From Ailanthus altissimus (taxonomy: Eukaryota > Streptophyta > Magnoliopsida > Sapindales > Simaroubaceae), in contig OX327686.1 of the NCBI GenBank assembly GCA_946807835.1, forward strand, positions 13,330,001-13,394,000: a DNA stretch of 64,000 bases. Direction: 5' to 3'. Positions 1 through 12,182 of the stretch are shown one piece after another. The stretch's first letter is position 1. The number at the start of each line of letters is the position of its first letter. The notes under the pieces are model-generated. The model worked only from the letters and a program-made list of their open reading frames with translations. It was not told where the DNA came from and did not search any database. Position numbers and translations under genes: made by a program.

Positions 1-410
1 ATTTGACATTCACATCTAAATGGACACATCACATCAATTTTAGTTTTTTTTTAATATTAAAAAAAGGAGATCAAACTTAGCATCTATATCCTCAAATTTT
101 AATATGTTTTTTTTAATACAAAAAAATATTTTCTTAAGTACTTAGTGCAAGCTCCACTTGACATTGACAATCTAAATTGACACGTCACATCAATTTTAGT
201 TTTTTTTTTTTTTTATGTTGAGAAAAGTGAGATCAAACCTAACATATGTATAATACACTGCAAGTCCATTAATTTCTATCTTAAGCAAACTTTAGATTGG
301 CACCTTCAGAATTTTAATTTTTTTTTTTTAAGACAAGAACATGTCACCTTGAGTACTTGGTACGAGCTCCACTTGACAATCTAAATCCACATATAACATC
401 AACTTTAGGT
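1..410. repeat. Degenerate tandem repeat, three copies
   Basis: Three diverged direct copies share a core of the form gacaatctaaat followed by acatcaatttta. The cores lie near 11-43, 166-199 and 375-408, so spacing is roughly 155-210 bp. Copies 2 and 3 also share a segment ending in agctccacttgac just before the core. The copies are separated by poly-T and poly-A tracts. No coding potential is seen. The family is not recognised. Confidence 0.55.
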
Positions 411-3185
411 TGTAATTCAAATTTTCTTGTAATTTAAACTAAACAGTATTAATTTGTTATTTTACAAATAATGTATAATAAAGTTATAAATAAATAAATA
501 TTATAATTTAGTTGAATACTTTATTTTGTACTAAAAAATTCTAAAATTTTATACTTATAAAAAAGAGGTTATAAGTGTTTGGGATAGATTTGAGAGACTG
601 CTACGTGTCAAATATCACTTACTGCAATAATATCAAGGTGACATAATAAACTCTAAGGACATAACGACTTAAACTTAAGTATTAAAACTTAGTCTCTTTG
701 TTCTTATAAGTTTGAAAGTAAAGTTTATCATATCTCTAAAATACTCTTAAAGTCTAAGAAACTTAGTGTTACAAATTTACTTTAACAATTTTTAATGAAA
801 GTTACTTATTTGAATAAATTTGACTTTAAATTGTGAGAAATATAAGATTTGAATTTGCATAATAAATATTAAAAAGCACGACTAACGAATGGTGTTTAAA
901 AATTACTATTAGTGGTTTAGATGTGTTGGGGTGTTTTGCATATGGGGCAAAGCTAGGGTAGGTCGTGGGCGTTTTGTGAGTTATGGTAAAATATATGATA
1001 CGGTGTCTTTTTCACGTGTAAAGAAGGTTTTTATAAAATTAAGATTTTGTACTATATTAAAACTCTTTGTTTGATAACTTACAATTCTAAAATATAACTT
1101 ATTTAAGGAATTTTATCCTAGTTATGGAGAAAAATAAAATTGTCAAATAAAATAATAGATATATATTGATTTAATTCTGAATAAAATATTTTTTTGTTAA
1201 TATTTATCATATTAAACAATGAACTTACTATTTCTTATTTTAGAATAATCTAAAGGCCAAAAAGTATTTTTATTGGGCTTATATTTTTTTAGTAGCCTTA
1301 ATCACACGAGTCTATTCTTGTTTTGATTTAAGTTTTCTTTTAAGTAAGCTTTAATTTAAAAATTCACATACTATAAATCTTACTTAGTGTAACTATATGT
1401 TTATCAAATTAAGATTTATATTAAACCTTATAAAGTAATTTAGATTCATATATTTTACTTTATTTGATATATTTAGATACGTGTATGGATTGTATGGATT
1501 TTTGTATAATAACAATAGAATTATGAAGAGTTTCATACTTATGAAAAGAGTGTAAGATATGAAAATAAAAAATGTGACGGTTAATATTTGTCAGCGAGAT
1601 CTCTCCTTATCTCAATACTCCCCAACCTCATTAGACAACAGTAAATTGGGGCACTTATATAATTTAGTATATATTTATTTTGTAAATATTAATTTGGAAG
1701 AAAATATTCTTTTACCTTTTTAATTAGCAAAAAAATAAGTTAATTATTTTTTTATAAATTAAAAATAAAATCTAAATTCTACAAAGATTTTGAATTATTT
1801 TAGTGTTACTATTGATCTTCTATCAAATTTTTAGATCTCCTTATTATTTTATTGAACCAATGCCACCTTATTAATTATTTTAGTTATTGGATAATCATCT
1901 AATAATTGTCTTTTGTTATTACTAATCATAATTAAATATCACCTTGATTGTGATTTTAAGATAATGGTTAGTTGGATAATCATCTAATAATCATTAATTG
2001 AGGGCCAGGCTTGTAGTTGGACCATACAGTCATTGTTTAAAATAATGGTTGGTCCATTTTTTTTGGGCCTACTAAAAGATAGGCCGAAGAGTGGTTTAGC
2101 GGCCACTATTTTTAACAATGATGGATTGAATCATTTAAGCTTGCTAAAGAAGCATAATAAAATTTAATAGAAAAAATAATTATATGAAATATAATTTTTA
2201 GATAATAATAAAATATAATTATATGAGCCTAAAAAAAAATGTTTATGCATTATAACATGCCATTTAGATCTAAGATGTGCCTACTCAATACATTATAATA
2301 TATCATAAATACATGTGTCATTATTTTATTTCTTTATTAAAATAGTTTTAGTTTAGATTTAATAAAATTGACATATAATATACCAATTTGTTATTAGATT
2401 TAATTAAAATAGTTTTAATTTATCTAATAAGGAAATTTTTTAATTAGATTAAAATAAATTAATTCTATAATTAATATTAATAGTGTGAATTAGATTTAAT
2501 TAGATTAAATTTGGTAATTTTACATTGGACTAACTAAGCATATTATAATAAATAGTTTATTAAAAATTATAAATCTTAGTTACTCATAATAAATTAGATT
2601 TTTAGTGTAAAAATCTAGTAATTAATTTTAAGTGTTAATAGGATTAGATTCTAGAAACACTTAAAATGAAACATAATGATCAATAATTGACTAGTAGCAA
2701 TAATTTTCACTAGGATGATAAAATATGAGATAATTTACAAAATAAAACCACCCTACAACATAAAATAGTATGTGAGAAAGGGTTAAATGACAAGATGACC
2801 CATGGTCTACATCGTTAGTTTAGCAACGTGAGATTTAGGCAGTGCCTTGTAACGGATTTGTTTCCGTTCTCCCTACGGAGGGTGTCCATTTGAGTCAATA
2901 TCAAGATTAACTTTCAAGAGATAGGATTCCTAAATGTATTTCTAGATTGACCTGCCTTATGGCGACAACTTTAGAATTAAGCCTAAGGAGTCCGAAACGA
3001 TGCGTCACACTTACATAAATATAATTATATAGATATTTATATTTAGACCAAAATAAATGATAATTAATTAATGTAAAAGTTATGAGATAACTTGAAAAAT
3101 ATTAATTAATTGAGATTGTCTCAGTCTAATTTGAAATTGATTTACCTTACCCTACAGCGGCATATTAATTTTGGTAAATTGGATT
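411..3185. other. AT-rich region without a recognised gene
   Basis: No ORF or domain is recognisable on either strand. A short direct repeat (ggataatcatctaataat) occurs at 1889 and again at 1974. The stretch from about 2750 to 3185 is less AT-rich and lies directly before a tRNA-Met-type primer site. It could therefore be the end of a 5' LTR or leader of the copia element that follows, but I could not align it with the candidate 3' LTR after 8586. Confidence 0.5.
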
Positions 3186-3189
3186 ATCG

Positions 3190-3201
3190 TGGTATAGAAT
3201 T
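3190..3201 (+). promoter_or_regulatory. Degenerate primer-binding site (tRNA-Met type)
   Basis: The sequence tggtatagaatt resembles TGGTATCAGAGC, the complement of the 3' end of initiator tRNA-Met used by most plant copia elements. It matches at 9 of 12 positions and lies about 120 bp before the gag start at 3320, a normal distance. If right, a 5' LTR should end just before it. Confidence 0.45.
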
Positions 3202-3319
3202 TTTTTTTAGAGTTTTTACCTTTATTCTCTTGCATCATGCATCATGTTTAAAGTATCTATAATTGTGATGATATTTGAGCATGAATGATTTAATTCAATT
3301 ATTTATTATTTTCAGCAAA

Positions 3320-3925
3320 ATGACAAATCCCTTGATCACAGTATTATCTAATAATAAATTAACTGACAAAAATTTTGTGAAATAAAAAAATATAATGAAC
3401 ATTATACTCGTCTGTGAGAACCAAAAGTTTGTCCTCACTGAACATTACCCTCCAAGGCCTGCTCTTAATGCTTCACAAGAAACTAAGAAGTAATATGATC
3501 GTTGGCTTGATGTAGATGAAAAAGCTCGCTGCTACCTTTTAGCAAGCATGTTTGATATGCTTAGGAGTAAGCATGAGAATATAAAAATCGCAAAAGAAAT
3601 GCATGATTCACTTCAAGCAATGTTTGAGCAGCATTTTGAAAATTTTTGACATGATGCAGTAAAAGTCGTTATTAATGCCAAGATGAAAGATGAATGAAAT
3701 GGCTTGTTTGGAGATAAACGTAAAAGCCAAAAGAAGAATCATAATAAGAAGAACAATAAGAGAAACATAGTCAAGACAAAAGGAAAATGTTTCCACTATA
3801 AAAAGAAAGGCCACTAAAAGATGAATTGCACCCTCTATCTAGAAATGCTCAAAAAGGAAAAGAAAAGTAAATATGATTTACTTGTTCTTGAAGCATGTTT
3901 AGTGGAAGATAATCAATATTCTTGA
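3320..3925 (+). pseudogene. gag: Copia gag remnant
   Basis: The reading frame opens with MTNPLITVLSNNKLT, a typical start of plant copia Gag proteins, and decays at once through stops and frameshifts. A zinc knuckle of the CCHC type is visible at 3788-3829 but is damaged: its second Cys is Tyr, and a stop lies between the His and the last Cys. Gag would form the virus-like particle and bind the element RNA. The frame runs on into the protease motif at 3932. No functional product is expected. Confidence 0.75.
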
Positions 3926-3962
3926 GTAGTTGACTCCGGGGCCATTAATCATCTTTATTCTG

Positions 3963-4287
3963 ATAGACTATGGTGAGGCCCACCCCAACATTTTAGGGTC
4001 CACCAGGGGGCTAGAACTGGCGCCCCAGCCACAGTGGCATCTCATGCCCGACCTCCCTAGTGCTCGAACCTGGAATCTCATCCACTTATGCCTTAAGAGT
4101 TCGAGACCAGTACCCATCAGGTTGGCCAGCCTGACAGGTACCGGTCTCGAACTCGTAAGGCATAAGTGGATGAGATCCCGGGTTCGAGCACTGGGGAGGT
4201 CGCGTATGAGATGCATCTGTGGTGGGGCGCCAGTTCCAGCCCCCTAGTAGACCCCAAGGTGTTGGGGTGGGTCCTACTACAGTCTAT
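3963..4287. repeat. Long near-perfect palindrome, 150 bp arms
   Basis: The left arm 3963-4114 is the reverse complement of the right arm 4137-4287 with few mismatches. The 22 bp centre is itself almost palindromic (tcaggttggccagcctga). It is much more GC-rich than its surroundings. The right arm contains ggttcgagcac, close to a Pol III B box (GGTTCGANNCC), and aggcataagtgg, a weak A-box match, but the two are only about 20 bp apart. ORFs across it on both strands are artefacts of symmetry. Confidence 0.85.
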
Positions 4288-4305
4288 TAAAAAGGTCAGC
4301 CTTAT

Positions 4306-4478
4306 TGATAGCTTGTGTGAGGCCTACCCAACACTTTGGGTCTACTAGGGTATGCCAAAGGGGAGGCGCTGGCTCCTCAACACACCTCGCATCTCATGTA
4401 TGACCTCCCAAGAAATCAAGCCTGGGACCTTCCCCTTATATTGCCTTAGCAACTCGTTTTTATACCCATCAAGCTGTT
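4306..4478 (-). repeat. Third diverged copy of the palindrome arm
   Basis: This segment starts tgatagcttgtgtgagg and parallels the left arm at 3961 (tgatagactatggtgagg). Both continue with caccccaaca-like, ggcgctgg-like, catctcatg and gacctccc blocks and end near acccatca. Three copies therefore lie here, with minus, plus, minus orientation. They could be the 3' end of the LTR or a SINE of about 165-170 bp. Confidence 0.6.
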
Positions 4479-4579
4479 TTGTTTTCTTCTTCTTTCTTTT
4501 CCTCCATTTCTCTCTCTCGGCCGAATTTGGCCAAAACACACCAAAAACATTCATTCAATTTCACATATCTCCCTCATGT

Positions 4580-4765
4580 ATATATATCTAATATATAATA
4601 ATATAATATATAATATATAATAATAATAATATAATAATACTAATGGGTGCCAAATATTTAGCACCCAAAATATAATATTATTATATATAAAATAGTATAT
4701 AATAAAAAATTATATAATATAATATAATATAAAAATATATTATATAATATAAGAAGAGAGATATT
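4580..4765. repeat. TA/TAA-rich low-complexity tract
   Basis: Long runs of ataata and tatataa units, broken by a short inverted pair around tgggtgcc and ggcacccaaa near 4645-4668. The tract lies within the nested LTR. No other feature is seen. Confidence 0.7.
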
Positions 4766-5879
4766 TTGATTATTTAACCATTAAATAATCAAAGTATGAA
4801 ATGATCATTTTACCCCTTATGAATAGTTATTAAGTCTACCCCTTAGTGGGTCCTACCAAATCCACACTTTGATAAACTCAACCGAGGGTCCACAATACAC
4901 TATGTGTCATAATACAATTAGTAAATAATAATTATTAACTAATTGTTGTATTTAACACTTAAATACAGACACGCACGCATTCTTGTGGTAGTGCTGAATA
5001 TTGCTGGATTAAACAATTTAATCCAACACGCTGCCCAAGTGCATAACGAGTATACTCTATATCGCAAAACTCCCTAGGTCCTACGCCTAATTTTTCAAGT
5101 ATCCACCGATAGACTCGTATCGGTAGAAATAGATCAGGGATAATTATTCGAGAACATACTTGCACAACTTGCATTTCCTGACACTCGATTGTAACTCTTG
5201 TACTATGCAGTTACTGGTATATTCTCAGGTCTTTGTCCCATTACAGACAAGGCTCTAACTCTTGGATCTGCTGAGTATTATAACCAGTTAACACTTAGCT
5301 GTGCTAACATTTAGTAATTATATGTCTCAGCGTGGCTAACTATGAGCCATTATCTAAACGCTTTTAGATCTGATCTGAAATTCTTCAAATCTACAATGTC
5401 TGTGATGTTACATGTATAATACCATATAAATAGGTATTAGCGATTTAATGGAAATGTACACTTATATTAATACACAAGTATATGTACATTCAGGGATGGC
5501 ACGTAAACACCAACCCTAACATGTTCTTCTTTACAGATGATTAATTATTCTCGGACATTGACAGATGGCGAGTTTACGATGCGAGTTGGTACTGGGGCCG
5601 TTGTTTCAGCTAAAGCAGTGGGAGTGGTTAGGCTTAAGTTTAGGATCATTTTTTTAATGTTGTAAGACGTTTATTATATTCTTGATTTTAGGTGAAATTT
5701 GATTTTTATCTCTAAATGTTTAGAACATTACTATTCTATTTCGTTTAATAATAGTTCATTTTTTATTTTTAGAAATGGTTTGAATATATGCGTCGGTAAT
5801 TTAAAAAATGGTCTTTATATCATTCAGCTAGAAATATAAACACTGTTCAATACTGAAATATTCAGGTTGGAACAACTAA

Positions 5880-6835
5880 AACCTAAGAAATAAAAGATTT
5901 CTCCTGATGATGAAACATTCCTTTAGCACCTTAGATTAGGTCTTATTAACCTAAACAGGATACAACGATTAGTAAAGGATGAACCTCTAAATAGTTTAAG
6001 GGTCGATACTTTATCAGTTTACGAATCTTGTCTATAAGGTAAAATGATTAAAAGACATTTTACTGGAAAAGGCAATAGGGCCAAAGAACCTTTAAAATTA
6101 GTACATTCGAATGTATGTGGTCCAATTAATGTACAAGCTAGAGGAGGATACAAATATTCGTCATTTTTATTGATGATTGTTCTCGCTATGGTTATGTATA
6201 TTTGATGCATAGAAAATAAAAAATATTTGAAAAGTTCAAAGAATTCCGAGCCAAATCCGAGAAACAACTCAATAAATCATTAAAAGCACTTCGATTTGAT
6301 CGATGAGGTGAATACTTCGATGCTGAATTTGGAGATCACCTGAAAGAGCATGTGATTATATCCAAACTCACAGCTCCAGGAACACCACAACAAAATGGTG
6401 TTGTCGAAAGGAGAAATAGAACATTACTAGACATGGTAAGATCCATGCTTAGTTTCTCATCGTTACCCACTTTATTTTAGGGATATGCCGTGCAAATAAC
6501 AATGTATATTCTTAACGTAGTATCATCTAAATCAATCCCTAAAACACCCTTAGAGTTATGGAATAGTTGCAAGCCTTATTTGCGACATTTTTACATATGG
6601 GAGTGTCCAATACACGTGCTCAAGGGAAAGACCGAGAAGTTGGAATCACGTTCAGAATTATGCCTATTTGTAGGCTATCCTAAAGAGACAAGAGGTGGTT
6701 TCTTTTATAACTCTCAAGATAATAAAGTATTTGTATCAATAAATGCTACTTTTCTTGAGGATAATTATATAAGAGATCACATACCTCAAAGCAATGTTTT
6801 TTATCGAGGAACTACTTTCTAATGAGGTTAGATCT
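5880..6835 (+). pseudogene. Copia GAG-pre-integrase and integrase remnant
   Basis: A degraded HLRLGLINLNR block near 5931 is the GAG-pre-integrase His motif. It is followed by a disrupted integrase core: VHSNVCGPINVQARGG, then TPQQNGVVERRNRTLL near 6390-6430, the block around the catalytic Glu of the DDE triad. Positions 6490-6822 stay open for 110 codons and include SKSIPKTPLELW and LFVGYPKETRGGFFY, the conserved C-terminal region of copia integrase. Stops and frameshifts before 6490 abolish function. Confidence 0.85.
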
Positions 6836-7039
6836 CAACAACTAACAATTGTTGTTGAATCACAAAGTCAACAAACTATGTCTACTCGTCAGAATACACC
6901 ACCGTCACTTAGGTGCAGTGAAAGGGTAGTAAGACCACCCATACGCTACACTTTAATTGGAGAATAATTTACAAACTTCGATGAAAATGTAGACCATCCA
7001 TTGATATATAAACAAGCAATGGAAGATTCTGACAAGGAG

Positions 7040-7990
7040 AAATAGATTGAGGCTATGAATCTCGATATGGAGTCAATACATTTTAACTTGGTCTGAGAGC
7101 TTGTAGATTTACCCGAAAGACTTAAATCGAATGGGTGTAAATGGGTCTACAAAAGAAAAGAAGAGTAGATGAGAAAGTTGAGCCTTTCAAAGTAAGGCTA
7201 GTGGCAAAGGGTTATACCCAAAAAGAGGGAGTTGACTATGAGGAGACTTTCTCGCCAGTAGTTATGCTAAAATCTATTCGTATTCTTTTATCCATTGTCG
7301 CTTGTTTAGATTACGAGATTTGGCAAATAGATGTCAAGATTGTTTTTCTGAATGATAAACTTGATGAAATTATTTATATGGTTCAACAGAGGGATTTATA
7401 GTACAAGATCAAAAGCCAAAGGTTTGTAAGCTACAAAGGTCTATTTATGAGTTTTAACAAGCATCTAGATCTTGAAATATAAGATTTGATCAAGCTATCA
7501 AGTCTTATAGCTTTGAACAAAATATTGATGAAGCTTGTGTATACAAGTGCATCAATGAAGGCAAATTGGTTTTCTTAGTTCTTTACGTTGATGATATTTT
7601 TCTCATTGAGAATGATAAAGAAGTATTATCGAATGTAAAGAAATAGCTAACTAAGCAATTTCAAACAAAAGATTTGGGAGACGTAGGTTATGTTCTTAGG
7701 GTCTAACTCATACGAGATCATAAGAATAAACTCTTAACTCTGTCTCAAGCATCATACATAAATAAGATCCTTGTAAGGTTTTCGATGCAAAATTCCAAAA
7801 AAATGTAATTTACCTTCTCGCTATGGAATTTAATTGTCTAAGGAACAATGTCCTAAGACACCTCAAGAAGAAGAGAATATGAGATGGATACCCTATACCT
7901 CTGTAGTAAGCAACTTAATGTATGCCATGTTGTGTACTAGGCCCGATATTTGCTATTCGATGGGTATAGTCAGCTAGTATCAATCCAATC
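7040..7990 (+). pseudogene. Copia reverse transcriptase remnant
   Basis: The region from 7141 encodes [20 protein letters not shown] and [14 protein letters not shown], then [12 protein letters not shown], the standard copia RT fingers and palm blocks. The polymerase YVDD motif is intact at 7584-7595 (context FLVLYVDDIFL) but follows stops and frameshifts. The TRPDIC-like block of the connection region lies near 7940. It lies in order between integrase and RNase H of the same element. No full-length frame remains. Confidence 0.85.
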
Positions 7991-7999
7991 CAGGATATG

Positions 8000-8545
8000 A
8001 TCACTAGGTTGTAGTAAAACATATTCTCAAGTACCTACGGAGAACGAGAAACTATATGTTTGTCTATTCTGGTAAGGATTTGATCCCAATTGGATACACT
8101 GATTCTGATTTTCAATCTGACTTAGATTATCAAAAATCAACATCTGGATCAATGTTCACTCTTGGTGGTGGAGCCATTGTATGGAGAAGTATAAAGCAAT
8201 CATGTATTGCCGATTCAATGATGAAAGTTGAATATATAGTGGCTTGTAAAGCAGCTAAAGAAGTCATATGGTTCCGCAATTCTTATTGGATCTGGAAGTT
8301 GTTCCAGATATGGATAAACCTTACACGCTTTATTATGATAATAGCGGTGCAGTGGCAAATTTCAAAGAGCCAAGAAGTTAAAAAAGAGGTAAGCATATAG
8401 AAAGAAAATACCATTTTATCAGGGAGATTGTTCACCGAGGAGATGTCGCGGTGAAGAAAATTGAGTCACAAAATAACTATGTTGATCCTTTTATAAAGAC
8501 TCTTCTTGCTACTAGTTTTAAGAGTTACTAAGAGGGTCTAGGGAT
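8000..8545 (+). pseudogene. Copia RNase H remnant
   Basis: Positions 8056-8400 are open and contain GYTDSDFQSDLDYQKSTSG, the RNase H block with the first catalytic Asp, then GGGAIVWRS and VEYIVACKAAKEVIW. The frame then shifts: further copia RNase H blocks (YYDNSGAVANFKEPRS, GKHIERKYHFIREIV, VDPFIKTL) follow to about 8530 in another frame. The 3' LTR is expected directly downstream. Confidence 0.85.
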
Positions 8546-8585
8546 ACGAGATATGTCTCACATACTTTAGGGTAAGTAAGACATT

Positions 8586-10050
8586 ATTGGAAGTGTGCCC
8601 TAAAAACATAATTATTTATATTTAGATACTGCTGAAAATAATTAATAGAGGTTATTCATTCAATATTATATTTACAATTATGATTGTTTTATTCAAATAT
8701 CATAAAATTCTTTGATTATTATATGTAACCTTAAACTTAGTATATAATAGCTATATACGAGAGGATTAAGTTTAAGCGTAATAATCTAAACTTGTCCTTA
8801 GTCTGAATGAAGACGAAAACTTCATTTTGATAGACTTTAAGTGCGGCCTATTTGTATATTGTATACAATGGTCTTATCCGGATCATTCTATGTGTTGACA
8901 TAGAAAATAGAGACACTTTGTATAATGTGATTATATAGGACTGGACCATGATAAAATTAATTCCCTATTAATCTTTGTTAGTAAAGAGAATTTATTTTAT
9001 CATAATATAATAAAATATAGATTAATCTTAATCCTAAGTGATTAATGAACTCCTATTCATTGAGTTATATTTATTAATTTACAAGGGAAAGACTGTAAGA
9101 AATTTTCAGTCAATTACTAAGTATTTTATAAATGTAATAAAATGGATAACTACGAACATTTCTCACAGATATGAAATCCACTCTTTTCGAAGAGAAGTTA
9201 GATAAGTTGTTCCCTTGATAGTTGATTCTGGTCTTGAACATTATAAGTACTCAGTTTTCTTTAAGAGTTAAAGAAAATAATAATAAATTTATAAATTTCA
9301 CAAATTAAATGTTCAAAAGAGGATCAATGTGGATCAAGGATAAGATATAATTAGAGAAGTTAACGGACACTTGACCTAACTCTAATTATGAATGCTTGTA
9401 GAGGATTGATCTATATAAAATGATTATTAAATGAATAAAGACAGTTTTCTGTTTTATAATTTATCTGCAAAATTAAGAGTTCAACTTTATATTTTTAGTA
9501 GAGTAATATAAAGTTAATAAATAAAATCATGTTGATTAAAGAGTTTAATCAAATGATTTAATTTATTAGAGTTTAATTTTATAAGTCCATCAGGTCCCAT
9601 TTTGGTTCCATAAACACTAAAATTGATTATTGAATTAAATTTTAAATTTTAAATATTAATTGGCTCAAGTTTAATTTGATTAAATTTATTAAAACTAATT
9701 AATTAATTTGATTGGCTCATGTTTAATTTGATTAAACTTGTTGGGCTCAATCAATTACTAACTTAATTCATAATAGTTATAAAATTAAATAAATAATTAG
9801 ATTATTTAATTAACTTAAATATTTATATAATTATAAATTATCTAAATTATTTAATTAAAGATAATATTAGATATTATATTTATCTTTTTAATTATCTAAA
9901 TTAAAATAATATAAAAATATTATTTTATCCTAATCCTATTAAAATTAAGAGTTTAAATAACATAAGTATTCTTGTACTATAAAAGAGATTTTAAAACTAC
10001 TATGTATTCTTTATTAATGCTTCTTTTGAACTAAATTTTTTTAAAAAAAA
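8586..10050 (+). mobile_element. Candidate 3' LTR of the first copia element
   Basis: The segment follows the RNase H end and begins ttggaagtgtgccctaaaa, a familiar plant copia LTR opening. It contains a TATA-like element (ctataaaagag) near 9978. There is no ORF. The right edge is inferred, and no matching 5' LTR was identified upstream of 3190, so the boundary and even the pairing remain uncertain. Confidence 0.45.
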
Positions 10051-10169
10051 AAATTAAAACATAAAACTAGATCTTTTATAATTTATTAACTCGCTCATGC
10101 AAGAAGTCAATTGGTGGGAGATACAACGTAAAAAATTTATTAGTGTTAACAAAAAATATTTATAAAAAT

Positions 10170-10470
10170 TTATAATTGAGATATTTTTTTTATTGTTAAA
10201 TTAAAATAAATATAAAAATTTTTAAATCGTTCTTGCAACAATGTAGTCACATATGAACCAATGATGTCCCAGTGTTGTAGGAAGAAGACAACATGGAGAC
10301 TATTAGGGCCTGAAGCTTTGTGAGTTCTCGTGGAAAAAATAGCTGTATAAATTTCAGCACCAATGAAAGAAGAATCAGCAAATTCCTGCATTGATGGAGA
10401 AAGCCAAGATTGTAGATCATCTAACTCCTGAAATGGGGAATCATTAATTAAGGAAGAAGTAAATAGTTAT
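10170..10470 (-). pseudogene. LINE (non-LTR) reverse transcriptase fragment
   Basis: The minus strand encodes a stretch with EIYTAIFSTRTHKASGPN, then VVFFLQHWDIIG and VTTLLQERF. This matches the order of the start of the L1-clade RT domain: an EI..A block, a K(A/S)xGP(D/N) block, then FFQ..W.IVG. Only about 70 codons remain, and nothing of the endonuclease or the YADD region is nearby. It is a truncated, dead LINE. Confidence 0.7.
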
Positions 10471-10474
10471 AAAA

Positions 10475-11648
10475 AAAAAAAAAAAAGTAGTAATAGCTGG
10501 AACTTGATCCCACATATTGCACCAAACACCAAATGATGAATATAAACTAAGAATTGTGTTACGTGATTTACTACTGAAAGCCATCTTATGAATTTTTTTT
10601 AATTAAAATCCCCCCTATTTAGCCAATTAGAGCGGGCTCTCTGATTATTAATTCAATACATTATTAATTATTAATTTAATTTAATTTAATAATTAATTAA
10701 TTAAATATTCATTTATTAAATAAATACAAAAAATTAAATGGTCATTTCGTACCTCGCCGGAATTGATTCTCAAATTTTTAAAAGCTGAGTTTTTTTTTTC
10801 CGATTCACCTTATTTCTTTTTTATTTCACCATATTTGATATATACTTTATCACATTATATTTTAATACTCATCCATTTATAAAATAAACATAAAAAAATT
10901 TAAAACTTTCAATTTTTTTAGAATGAGATGATTTAAATATTTTGAAGGATAAAAAAAATATAACTCAAAAACATAATTATTCAACTATCAATTTTATGGC
11001 TATAAAAGATTAACTCCAATATTTGAGGCTAAAAAAGAATATTATTTAAAAATATGGGCCAATTTTAAAAAATTCCCTAATTCATGGAGGATGTTTGCCC
11101 CACTTTCGTTTAGGTGAGGAAAGAATCCCTTGCTAGTATATTCCTTCTAAATATTTTTTCTTTTATATTGAAAAAATTTAGGGAAATTTTTGCAAATAAC
11201 TAAAAATTTTTTCTTTTATATTGTTCAAATTTTCTAACTTGTTTAGTCAAACAAAATATTTTTGAACAAAAATACCATCATCTTATATATAAGTTCACCC
11301 TTGTAAAAAAAAAAAATAATACAAATCTTCTTCGTATTCTTATTTGTCCCAAAAAAATAAATATAAATCTTTAAGATTTTGAACAAAAATCAATCAACAT
11401 TTATTGAGAATCACATCACCTAGATAAACAAAAAAGTAAGATTGAAATCTACAATAATTTATATTACTTGTAATTTAATCTTAGGAATGTTTGTAGTCAT
11501 TAAACTAAAGATAGATTCTACATATATATTTAGATCAAAAGATATTTATTTTTTGTAAACAAATATTGTGTGTAAATGAAATGCATTGTGTTATTATGTG
11601 ATCATTGATTTGAAAGAAAACACAAAAAAACATCACACTGATTGATAG
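10475..11648. other. AT-rich stretch, nothing recognised
   Basis: Homopolymer and TTAA-type runs dominate, and no coding sequence, long repeat or terminal structure could be supported on either strand. Confidence 0.5.
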
Positions 11649-12182
11649 TGTTGGGATTTGTGCTTATGTGCCATCCTAAATTGTATGAATATTTAATTTT
11701 ATAATATTTATACAATGTATATTTTATTAAATCGATAATTACATTAATTAAATGATACAATACTTATAATGCTAGATATATTATATGATCTGAAGGAGTT
11801 CGATCTAGTTTAAAAGAGTTTATATCAATGCTAAGAGTTAATATCGTTAAGAATTATAAATGCCAAAGAGTTAACATATTATAATAATCAGTGAAATCTA
11901 AAAAGTTAGAACCTTATTTGTAACGGGCCAAAGACCCAAGAGTGCACTAGTAATAACATAGTTGTAAAGAGTTATAATAAGTGCTAAAAAAATATTATTG
12001 TGCAAGTTTATTCTCAAATATAATGTTCTTGGTCTAATTCACCGATGCGAGTCTATCGGTGAAACTCTTTCACATAGATCATTGTATGATTATATCTGGA
12101 TGGTCCAGATGGTTGTTTTTAGTCGACCATGGGTTTAACGAAAGCTCGTATAGCATACGGGTATTCAGTGAGGATTGAATAC

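Larger units (their letters stand above)
3961..5521 (-). mobile_element. Nested LTR-type insertion with rearranged 3' end
   Basis: On the minus strand the insertion starts TGTTAGGG (5521) and ends CTATCA (3961). It is flanked by TATTC (3956-3960) and TGTTC (5522-5526), a 5 bp target duplication with one change; the host copia reading frame confirms both edges. The part 4870-5521 is homologous, inverted, to the LTR at 54523 and more weakly to those at 11649 and 40352, so this is a copia-type LTR. The ordinary LTR may end at 4306, where another minus-strand CTATCA end occurs. The remaining 345 bp (3961-4305) are rearranged copies of the LTR end forming a palindrome. No coding sequence is present. 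Confidence 0.7.
3926..5660 (+). pseudogene. Copia protease remnant split by insertion
   Basis: The aspartic protease motif VDSGA is present (catalytic Asp codon 3932-3934), followed by NHLY. The frame is then cut by an LTR-type insertion at 3961 and resumes at 5522 with CSSLQ, then LTDGEFTMRVGTGAVVSA. That is the conserved region after the active site in copia protease. The two halves join cleanly once the insertion and one copy of its 5 bp target duplication are removed, which fixes the insertion boundaries. Confidence 0.75.
3190..8585 (+). mobile_element. Decayed Ty1/copia element, gag to RNase H
   Basis: The domains occur in copia order: gag with zinc knuckle, aspartic protease, GAG-pre-integrase, integrase, RT, RNase H. 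Every domain carries stops or frameshifts, so the element is dead. The coding region is interrupted by one insertion (3961-5521). A probable primer site lies at 3190, and a candidate 3' LTR begins near 8586 with ggaagtgtgccctaaaa, a typical start of plant copia LTRs. I could not match a 5' LTR to it. Confidence 0.8.

Noticed and set aside
3963..4478. tRNA gene or confirmed SINE
   Set aside because: A B-box-like word exists but the A box is weak, the spacing is too short and no cloverleaf can be built; target duplications belong to the larger LTR insertion.
3930..4591. Overlapping ORFs on both strands across the GC-rich palindrome
   Set aside because: They mirror each other because the arms are inverted copies; no protein motif is present.
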